From positions 186,001 through 250,000 of the forward strand of contig JAEYOW010000044.1 of the NCBI GenBank assembly GCA_023411375.1: DNA of 64,000 nt, read 5' to 3'. The stretch is from Bacillota bacterium. GTDB lineage: Bacteria; Bacillota; Clostridia; Christensenellales; Aristaeellaceae. Each line of letters begins with the position of its first letter. The first letter of the stretch is position 1. The notes beneath the pieces were generated by a model. The model had not been told where the DNA came from. It searched no databases and saw nothing but the letters and a program-made list of their open reading frames with translations. A program made the translations under genes and the position numbers. Below are positions 57,726 through 64,000 of this stretch, piece after piece.

Positions 57726-58967
57726 ATGAAGGTTGGGATGGCGAAGCGCGCAATCGCGTTTCCAAAAGGTTTTTTTCCCACGGAGGGCTTCTCCACACAG
57801 GTGGACGAGCTGCATACGAGAGCGCTTCTTCTGGAGGACGGCCGGCGGTACATGCTGATATCCGTGGAGATGACGTCGCTCCCGCCGGAAGAAATTGCTG
57901 AGCTTTCCGATGCGGCGCGCCGGGCTTCCGGCGCGGACGAATGCTTCGTCTGCGTAACCCATACCTTTTCGGCTCCGCACCTGTTGCCGGACCATCTGCT
58001 GGTGGACGCGGCGGCAAGGCGCAATAAGGAGACGCTTAAGCGGTTACTGCGAACCGCCGTGACGGAGGCGGCGGGCGGGGCGGCCGCCGGCCTGACGGAG
58101 GCAAGGCTTTTCCTGGGGGTTGCGCAATGTGGAGTCAATACGGCGCGGGATATTGAGACGCCGGACGGGTGGTGGGTGGACGCCTGCGGCGGCGGCCCGG
58201 TGGATCATCGGCTGACGGCGCTTAGGATTGATGACGCAGGGGGGAAAACGCTGGGGCTGCTGCTTCATTATCCCGTACAATCCTCCGTGCTGGACGGCTC
58301 GCAGCTTCGGGAAGGCGGAAAGGCCGTCAGCGGCGATCTGGCGGGCGTTCTGTGCGCCAAGCTGGAGGAGCGCTTTCCAAACGCCACGGCAATGTTTCTT
58401 ATCGGCGCGGCGGGCGACCAGGCCCCTGTGGATAAGGCGGTCCGCCGCACGGTTGGCGGGGATGGGCGTATCCGTGTGACGGACAAGCAAAACGGCGGCG
58501 TCGCCCTTTGCCGGGAACTGGGCGGACAGATGGCAAACGCGGCGGCGGAAGCAATCACCGGGGCGCGCCCCATGCGATCGGATACGGTCGGCGTCCGCCG
58601 CGCTGCGGTGAGCGTTCCGGCCAAAAAGATCGAGCGTGACCTCAATAAGCTTCATCCCACCCGCATCCCGCCCTATGAGGCGGACGGCCAGAGCACGCAG
58701 GTTGTGGAGCTGCTCACCATTGGCGACCTGATGCTGGTGGGCGTCAAGCCGGAGCTTTGCTGCCTTACGGCCCTGACAATCTGCGAGGGGTACCCAACGG
58801 CGCGCGTGACGACCCTGTTTAACGGCGGCGCGAAATACATGGCGGACGCCGCCTCTTATGACCGTATCACCTACGAGGCGATGAATTCGCCCTTTGGGCG
58901 GGGCGCGGCGGAAAAGCTGGCCGCAGCCGCCCGCGGGTTGCTTAACGGCAATCAACCACAGATCTGA
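57726..58967 (+). CDS. Neutral/alkaline ceramidase N-terminal domain-like protein
   Basis: A 413-residue protein. The opening MKVGMAKRAIAFPKGFFPTE, the HTFSAPHLLPDHL block (about 79-91) and LHYPVQSSVLDG followed later by FLIGAAGDQAPV match the N-terminal domain of neutral ceramidase-like proteins, where His residues bind zinc. No signal peptide is seen, so it is likely cytosolic, unlike secreted ceramidases. The C-terminal domain of true ceramidases is missing. With a peptide-type ABC transporter downstream (51 bp) it may hydrolyse an imported amide. Substrate is unproven. Confidence 0.72.
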   Translation: MKVGMAKRAIAFPKGFFPTEGFSTQVDELHTRALLLEDGRRYMLISVEMTSLPPEEIAELSDAARRASGADECFVCVTHTFSAPHLLPDHLLVDAAARRNKETLKRLLRTAVTEAAGGAAAGLTEARLFLGVAQCGVNTARDIETPDGWWVDACGGGPVDHRLTALRIDDAGGKTLGLLLHYPVQSSVLDGSQLREGGKAVSGDLAGVLCAKLEERFPNATAMFLIGAAGDQAPVDKAVRRTVGGDGRIRVTDKQNGGVALCRELGGQMANAAAEAITGARPMRSDTVGVRRAAVSVPAKKIERDLNKLHPTRIPPYEADGQSTQVVELLTIGDLMLVGVKPELCCLTALTICEGYPTARVTTLFNGGAKYMADAASYDRITYEAMNSPFGRGAAEKLAAAARGLLNGNQPQI

Positions 58968-59018
58968 CGTCTCTGGATGGAGCGTTCAAATCATATAAAG
59001 GAAAGGTGGAAACAAATC

Positions 59019-60557
59019 ATGCGTAAGACCCGCTTTGCAAAGCTCGTTTCCCTGTTTCTGTGCCTGACCATGGCGCTGAGCTTAAGCTGCTTCTCTGCCG
59101 GCGCCGAGGCGGAAAAGGTCGTTATCGGCCTGACCGGGGACCCCGGCAACATCGGACCCTTTCAGGGCATGGGCCTGGGCCGCATCGGCATCCTGTTTAC
59201 AACCTACGAATTTTTGGTAACAAAAACCAACGGCGCCATGGAAGGCGTGCTGATGAAGGACTATACCCAAATTGACGAGCTGACCTATCAGGTTGAAATT
59301 TATGACTACGTTTACGACCAGGCAGGCAATCATCTAACCGCGGCGGACGTGGCATGGTGCTATGAAACGGCCAAGGCTTCCGGCAACCTGCCCAAGCTTG
59401 GCTCTATTGAGAGCGTTACCGTCGTCAGCGATTATGTGGCTGAGTTCAAATTCGCGGCTCTGGCGGCGGGGGACTTAAACGCCCTGCTGATGGAGTGCCC
59501 CATCGTGACCCGCGCCGCATATGAAGCCAGCCCAGACCAGATGGCGACCGATCCCGTAAGCACCAGCGCCTACTCTCTTGTAGAATACGCCTCCGGATCC
59601 AAACTGGTGTACGAGGATAAGGGAACCTACTGGCAGAAGGACGATAGCCTCGTGCGTGAAACCTCCAAACACAACATTAAAAAAATCGAGTTTGATATTA
59701 TCGTTGACGGCGCGCAGCTGACCAACGCCCTCAAAACCCGCGCGGTGGATGTTTCCGTATTTGTTTCGGATACGGACATCGACGACTTCAAGGCCATGGA
59801 CGGCTTTGCCGTGAGTCAGGTGCCCGAGAACACTACGGAGCTTTTGCTGTTTAACTGCGACGAGGGCAGCGTATTTGCCGACAACCTCGCGTTGCGCCAG
59901 GCCGTCGCCTACGCTATCGACAGCGAGATGCTCAGGGACGGCGCGTTCGGCGGAAACGGCGCGGTTGTCAAGACCTACGGCAATACCAAATATGCCGACT
60001 ATGTGGAAAAGTGGAACGACGAGGAATATTACGAGTACAATCCGGAAAAGGCGGCCGCGCTGTTTGCCGAGTCCGGCGTGACAAGCGCCAACCTGAAGCT
60101 GATGTACATGACCGGAGACGCCACCACCAAGATGGCGACCATCATTCAGGCGTTGCTGATGCCCTATGGCGTCAACCTGGAGCTTCAAGGCTATGACCAA
60201 CAGCTGTTTAACGAGTACAAGTATCAGCCAGATCAATGGGATATTATGCTGGACGAGGGCGCTTCCAGCAGCTATCTGGTAAACGTGTTTAAATTGGGCT
60301 GGGACAACACCGGCTATGTGCACGGCGGCGCTGAAAACTTTGTTAAGGATGAGAAGCTTCAGACCCTGCTGGAGGCCGCCCTTAACGAGGAAACCCATAA
60401 CGATGAAACCATGGACGCGTTTCATCAGTATTTGAAGGAGCAGTGCTATGGCATCGGTCTGGTGCAGAAGCTTAGCAACGTCGCCCATACCGATACCATC
60501 AAGACCCTCGCAACCTGTTTCCGCGGGCAGGTCATCCCCGGGGCGTGCGGATACTGA
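59019..60557 (+). CDS. Family 5 (dipeptide/oligopeptide-type) solute-binding protein
   Basis: A 512-residue secreted binding protein. MRKTRFAKLVSLFLCLTMAL plus a cleavage region near SAGAEAEK is the signal peptide; a Cys in SLSCFSA could instead act as a lipobox. Conserved family 5 blocks include TYEFLVTKTNG, YDYVYDQAGNHLTAADVAW and LRQAVAYAIDSEMLRDGAFGG. GGTGG lies upstream of ATG 59019. It delivers substrate to the permeases that follow. A GC-rich stem-loop after the gene may favour its expression over the permeases. Confidence 0.9.
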   Translation: MRKTRFAKLVSLFLCLTMALSLSCFSAGAEAEKVVIGLTGDPGNIGPFQGMGLGRIGILFTTYEFLVTKTNGAMEGVLMKDYTQIDELTYQVEIYDYVYDQAGNHLTAADVAWCYETAKASGNLPKLGSIESVTVVSDYVAEFKFAALAAGDLNALLMECPIVTRAAYEASPDQMATDPVSTSAYSLVEYASGSKLVYEDKGTYWQKDDSLVRETSKHNIKKIEFDIIVDGAQLTNALKTRAVDVSVFVSDTDIDDFKAMDGFAVSQVPENTTELLLFNCDEGSVFADNLALRQAVAYAIDSEMLRDGAFGGNGAVVKTYGNTKYADYVEKWNDEEYYEYNPEKAAALFAESGVTSANLKLMYMTGDATTKMATIIQALLMPYGVNLELQGYDQQLFNEYKYQPDQWDIMLDEGASSSYLVNVFKLGWDNTGYVHGGAENFVKDEKLQTLLEAALNEETHNDETMDAFHQYLKEQCYGIGLVQKLSNVAHTDTIKTLATCFRGQVIPGACGY

Positions 60558-60630
60558 GCCCCTAACCGGCAGCCGGGGCAAGCGGAAGCGCCCCCGGACC
60601 TTCCTGCCGGTGGTTTAAGCTTACAGAAGC

Positions 60631-60672
60631 GGCGCCGCGACTCTCGCACGAGCTGCGGCGCCATTTCTATTT
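60631..60672 (+). terminator. Stem-loop between binding protein and permease genes
   Basis: GGCGCCGC (60631-60638) pairs with GCGGCGCC (60655-60662), followed by ATTTCTATTTTA. It may terminate part of the transcripts or stabilise the upstream message, as seen after many binding-protein genes. Confidence 0.55.
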
Positions 60673-60751
60673 TATAGGTCAATCGGCATGGACCGGAAGA
60701 GAGCCTTCGCCCTCTTGCGGCAAGACAATACGGATAGAGAGGACGGAGAAC

Positions 60752-61708
60752 ATGAGCCGATATATCATCAAAAGACTCCTGTGGATGATTCCGGTCATGC
60801 TAGGTATCGCGATCCTGATTTTTTCCATCATGTATATCTGCCCAGGCGATCCGGCGCAGGCCATGCTGGGCGCGGGCGCGACGCAGGTCGAAATTGAGGC
60901 CAAGCGCGCGGAGCTGGGGCTGAATGATCCCTATATTATACGTCTTGGCAATTATTTGAAACAGGTTTTTCTACATTTTGATCTGGGCACCTCCTACATG
61001 TACGGTACGCCGGTGCTGTCCGGCCTGCTCAGCCGCATGCGCTACACTTTGGTGATCGCGCTGATCTGCATGCTGCTCCAGGTGCTCGTCGGCACACCGC
61101 TTGGAATTATGGCTGCTACGCACAGAAACGGTGTTGCCGACCGCATCTGCATGTTTATCGCCCTGCTTGGCGTCAGCATTCCGGCCTTCTGGCTGGCGTT
61201 GATGCTGGTGGTCGTGTTTGCCGTCAACCTGGGCTGGCTGCCTACTTACGGCGTAGGCGGCATCGAGTACTTTATTCTGCCATGCGTCGCCAACTGCTTT
61301 GCCGGCATCGCCACGCAGGCGCGCCAGACCCGCTCCAGCATGCTGGAGGTTATCCGTTCCGATTATATTACCACGGCCAAGGCAAAGGGCCTTAGCAAGC
61401 GCGACGTTTTGCTAAGGCATGCGCTGCCCAACGCGCTGATTCCCATCATCACCATCGTGGGAAACGGCATGGGCATGATGCTGGGCGGCACGGTGATTAT
61501 TGAAAATGTCTTTTCCATCCCCGGCGTTGGCAGCTATATGACCAGCGCCATCAACCAGCGCGACTATCCCATCGTTATGGGCGGCGTGCTGGTGCTGGGG
61601 TTGATTTTCAGCCTTATCATGCTGCTGGTGGATATTGTTTACGCCTATGTCGATCCGCGCATCAAGGCGCAATACGAGAGCAAAAGGAGGAGGAAGCAGC
61701 ATGCGTGA
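60752..61708 (+). CDS. Peptide ABC transporter permease (DppB type)
   Basis: A 318-residue permease. The start MSRYIIKRLLWMIPVMLGIAI and the periplasmic opening CPGDPAQAMLGAGAT are typical of DppB. The EAA loop reads YITTAKAKGLSKRDVLLRHALPNALIP. Six helices are expected. The ribosome site is GAGAGGACGGAGAAC, and the downstream dppC-type gene overlaps its end by 8 bases. Confidence 0.93.
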   Translation: MSRYIIKRLLWMIPVMLGIAILIFSIMYICPGDPAQAMLGAGATQVEIEAKRAELGLNDPYIIRLGNYLKQVFLHFDLGTSYMYGTPVLSGLLSRMRYTLVIALICMLLQVLVGTPLGIMAATHRNGVADRICMFIALLGVSIPAFWLALMLVVVFAVNLGWLPTYGVGGIEYFILPCVANCFAGIATQARQTRSSMLEVIRSDYITTAKAKGLSKRDVLLRHALPNALIPIITIVGNGMGMMLGGTVIIENVFSIPGVGSYMTSAINQRDYPIVMGGVLVLGLIFSLIMLLVDIVYAYVDPRIKAQYESKRRRKQHA

Positions 61709-62582
61709 TAAGCGTAAGGATGTTGCCGACCGGCAGCGCAAGGAGGGGCAGCTTGCCCAGGTCATGCACCGCCTGAGCCGCAACAGGGTTTCCATGACGG
61801 GGCTTGTGGTTATTCTGATTCTGATTGTTCTGGCAATCCTTTCTCCATGGATTATGCCGTATGACTACACCAGGATGGATATGAGCAATATGTACGCCAC
61901 GCCCAGCTGGGCGCATCCCTTCGGCTGCGACGAGCTGGGGCGCGATATCTTTTCCCGCGCGCTCTATGGCGCCCGCGCCTCCCTCAGCCTGGGGCTGCTG
62001 GCCACGTTGCTGTCCACGGCCATCGGCGTTGTTCTGGGCTCGCTGGTGGGTTACTTCGGCGGATGGGTCGATACGGCCGTTATGCGTCTTTTGGATATTT
62101 TGCAAGCCATTCCGGGCATGCTGCTGTCCATCGCGATATCGGCGGCGCTGGGCTCGGGTTTCGGCAATACGATCATCGCCCTTTCCATCGGCGGCGTGCC
62201 CATGACCGTGCGCCTGCTGCGCGGCTCCATCCTGACCGTGCGCAAACAGGAATACATTGAGGCCGCTGAAAAAATCAATTGCAGCAGACTGCGCATTATC
62301 ACCTCCCATATTCTTCCCAACTCGATCGCGCCGCTGATCGTTTCGGTTACCATGGGCATTGGCAACACCATCCTGGCGGCGGCCGGGCTAAGCTACATAG
62401 GGCTGGGCGTACAGCCGCCCACGCCGGAATGGGGCGCCATGCTTTCCGCCGGCAAGTCGGTCATCACGCGCTATCCGCACCTGTGCGTATTTCCCGGCCT
62501 GTGCATTATGGTGGTGGTGCTGTGCTTTAACATGCTGGGCGACGGGCTGAGAGACGCCATGGACCCGAAGCTTAAGAATTGA
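61701..62582 (+). CDS. Peptide ABC transporter permease (DppC type)
   Basis: A 293-residue permease. The N-terminal MRDKRKDVADRQRK is charged, followed by RLSRNRVSMTGLVVILILIV and HPFGCDELGRDIFSRALYGAR, a DppC signature. The EAA loop is YIEAAEKINCSRLRIITSHILPN. ATG 61701 follows GGAGGAGG. It forms a heterodimer with the DppB-type permease. Confidence 0.93.
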   Translation: MRDKRKDVADRQRKEGQLAQVMHRLSRNRVSMTGLVVILILIVLAILSPWIMPYDYTRMDMSNMYATPSWAHPFGCDELGRDIFSRALYGARASLSLGLLATLLSTAIGVVLGSLVGYFGGWVDTAVMRLLDILQAIPGMLLSIAISAALGSGFGNTIIALSIGGVPMTVRLLRGSILTVRKQEYIEAAEKINCSRLRIITSHILPNSIAPLIVSVTMGIGNTILAAAGLSYIGLGVQPPTPEWGAMLSAGKSVITRYPHLCVFPGLCIMVVVLCFNMLGDGLRDAMDPKLKN

Positions 62583-62596
62583 GGAGGTAAAAAACC

Positions 62597-63589
62597 ATGG
62601 ACGCGGCAAACAGAAAACCCTTTCTTTCCGTCCGTCACCTGACTGTGGAATATACCTCCGAGGGCGAGGTTATCCATGCGGTCAACGACGTTTCTTTCGA
62701 TTTGGAAAAGGGCAAAACCATCGGTCTGGTGGGCGAGACCGGCGCGGGCAAGACCTCCATCGCAAAGGCGATCCTTCGCATTTTGCCCGAGCCGCCCGCG
62801 AGGGTTTGCGGGGGCGAGATCATCTTTGAGGGAAGAAACCTGCTGACGCTGGGCAAAGAAGAAATGCGCAAGGTGCGCGGCAAGGCGATCTCCATGATCT
62901 TTCAGGATCCGATGACGGCGCTAAACCCCATTATGCGCATCGGCGAGCAGATTTCCGAGGTTGTTGAGCTGCATGAGCGCTGCGGCAAGGCGGACGCCGT
63001 CAGAAAAGCCAAGGAGATGTTGGAGATGGTCGGCATCCCCGGCGACCGCTACTATGAATATCCCCATCAGTTTTCAGGCGGCATGAAGCAGCGCGTGGTG
63101 ATTGCCATGGCGCTGGCGTGCAATCCCGACCTGCTGCTGGCGGACGAGCCCACCACCGCCCTGGATGTAACCATTCAGGCGCAGGTGCTGGACATGATCA
63201 ACGAACTGAAGGAGAAATTCAATACCTCCATGATTATGATCACGCACGATTTAGGCGTGGTGGCGGAGGTTTGCGACTGCGTAGCGGTGATATATGCGGG
63301 TGAGGTAATGGAATACGGCACGAAGGAACAGATTTTTGACAATCCCCTGTATCCCTACACCAAGGGCCTGTTTGGTTCTCTGCCGGATTTGAACGCGGAT
63401 GTGGCCCGCCTTTCACCGATCGACGGCCTACCTCCCAACCCAGCTGATCTGCCCGCGGGCTGCGCGTTTCATCCCCGCTGCCCGCACGCCACGGAGGAGT
63501 GCCGGGGCGCGCATATCCCGCTGACGGACGCGGGCGGCGGCCACCTGTGCCGCTGCCGCCGCCTCGCGGAAATCGCAAAGGAGGGTTGA
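62597..63589 (+). CDS. Peptide ABC transporter ATPase (DppD type)
   Basis: A 330-residue ATPase. Walker A is GETGAGKTS, the Q-loop lies in IFQDPMTALNP, the signature is FSGGMKQRV and Walker B is LLLADEPTTALD. The C-terminal oligopeptide-transporter tail carries cysteines (CAFHPRCPHATEEC). GAGGAGG precedes the start; 14 bp separate it from the DppC-type gene. It pairs with the DppF-type ATPase that follows. Confidence 0.95.
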   Translation: MDAANRKPFLSVRHLTVEYTSEGEVIHAVNDVSFDLEKGKTIGLVGETGAGKTSIAKAILRILPEPPARVCGGEIIFEGRNLLTLGKEEMRKVRGKAISMIFQDPMTALNPIMRIGEQISEVVELHERCGKADAVRKAKEMLEMVGIPGDRYYEYPHQFSGGMKQRVVIAMALACNPDLLLADEPTTALDVTIQAQVLDMINELKEKFNTSMIMITHDLGVVAEVCDCVAVIYAGEVMEYGTKEQIFDNPLYPYTKGLFGSLPDLNADVARLSPIDGLPPNPADLPAGCAFHPRCPHATEECRGAHIPLTDAGGGHLCRCRRLAEIAKEG

Positions 63590-63592
63590 GAT

Positions 63593-64000
63593 GTGGAAAA
63601 GCCGATGATTGAGGTTCGAAACCTCAAAAAGTATTTTGAAACGCCAAGGGGCATGCTCCACGCGGTGGACGGCGTTACCTTCTCCATCCAGAGGGGCAAA
63701 ACCATGGGCGTAGTGGGCGAAAGCGGCTGCGGCAAGTCCACGCTTGGCCGTACCATCATTCATCTTTTGGAAAGCACGGACGGCCAGATTTTTCTCAACG
63801 GCGAGGATATCACGCGCGTGAGCAAGCGAAAGATGCATGAAATCAACGAAAAGACTCAGATTGTGTTCCAGGACCCGTACTCGTCGCTCAATCCCCGGCA
63901 GACGGTGGAGGAGGTCATCAAGGAGCCGCTCAAGCTCTCAGGCCGTTACAGGAGCAAGGACGCCCTGGGGGATAAAACCGCCGAACTGATGAAGCTGGTG
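63593..64000 (+). CDS. Peptide ABC transporter ATPase (DppF type), N-terminal fragment
   Basis: The first 136 codons of a second ATPase; the gene runs past position 64000. The start is GTG 63593 after GGAGGG, giving VEKPMIEVRNLKKYFETPRG; ATG 63605 is an alternative. Walker A is GESGCGKSTLGRTI and the Q-loop is VFQDPYSSLNPRQT, typical of DppF/OppF. It should complete the transporter with DppD. Confidence 0.9.
   Translation, partial: MEKPMIEVRNLKKYFETPRGMLHAVDGVTFSIQRGKTMGVVGESGCGKSTLGRTIIHLLESTDGQIFLNGEDITRVSKRKMHEINEKTQIVFQDPYSSLNPRQTVEEVIKEPLKLSGRYRSKDALGDKTAELMKLV

Noticed and set aside
1..64000. CRISPR array, tRNA, rRNA or prophage genes
   Set aside because: No regularly spaced repeats, cloverleaf-like sequences, rRNA signatures or phage structural genes were recognised by eye.

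Overview
The window looks like chromosome from a GC-rich, spore-forming Gram-positive bacterium of the Clostridia. Supporting signs are strong GGAGG-type ribosome sites, a small acid-soluble spore protein, WhiA next to a Crh-like protein, AddA-type helicase-nuclease, DUF4364-, DUF624- and YitT-like proteins, Bacillus-type parS sites, and peptidoglycan-binding proteins with Thr-Pro linkers. Thr-Pro linkers of this kind are familiar from Christensenellales-like gut bacteria, but that placement is an inference. No rRNA, tRNA or CRISPR array was recognised.

Layout. 1-1.3 kb: start of tilS, a DUF4364-like protein and an HPr-like protein without the phosphorylatable His, all on minus. 1.4-7.8 kb (plus): a sugar kinase/nucleotidyltransferase pair with a VanY-type carboxypeptidase, then mnmG with a drug/metabolite transporter. 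7.9-18.8 kb (minus): a long run of genes holding a DUF624 membrane protein, a spore protein, a methyltransferase, Hsp33, TPR, repeat-rich and HD proteins, a zinc-ribbon/TPR membrane protein and a large solute-binding protein. 18.9-24.7 kb (minus): a five-repeat peptidoglycan-binding lipoprotein and addA, which contains a cluster of DnaA-box-like sites; two perfect parS sites lie just upstream of addA. 24.8-28.9 kb (plus): glycogen phosphorylase, an MBL-fold hydrolase and a glyoxalase-like protein. 28.9-35.7 kb: an island that looks less GC-rich, with a broken IS1182-type transposase, an AraC regulator and a sugar ABC transporter whose two permease genes flank an FAD oxidoreductase.

35.7-43.8 kb (minus): a flippase-like protein and GtrA, then a complete methionine operon (metY-metA-metF-MetH activation protein-metH). 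The operon is preceded by a short Met-rich leader peptide and an intrinsic terminator, which suggests attenuation. 43.9-46.7 kb (minus): dnaN, a 398-bp gap with a DnaA-box/GC/trinucleotide pattern resembling the basal unwinding element of a replication origin, then crh and whiA. Gene orientation, and by eye the G/C bias of the + strand, change near 45 kb, which fits an origin there. dnaA itself is not in the window.

46.9-56.7 kb: mixed-orientation genes, including an SPL-family radical SAM protein, a metallophosphoesterase, a GtrB-like glycosyltransferase, ApbE, a MATE transporter, a CmpB-like membrane protein, and a YitT-like protein divergent from a MerR regulator. The YitT promoter has the 19-bp spacer typical of MerR-activated promoters. 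56.7-64 kb: a LysR regulator divergent from an operon of a neutral-ceramidase-like protein and a dipeptide-type ABC transporter (binding protein, two permeases, two ATPases); the last gene runs off the window.

How the parts fit. The methionine operon encodes direct sulfhydrylation: MetA appears to make O-acetylhomoserine, MetY converts it to homocysteine, MetF supplies methyl-folate, and a split MetH plus reactivation protein completes methionine. DnaN, the candidate oriC, the parS pair and the DnaA-box cluster all point to an origin-proximal region that has lost the usual dnaA-dnaN order.
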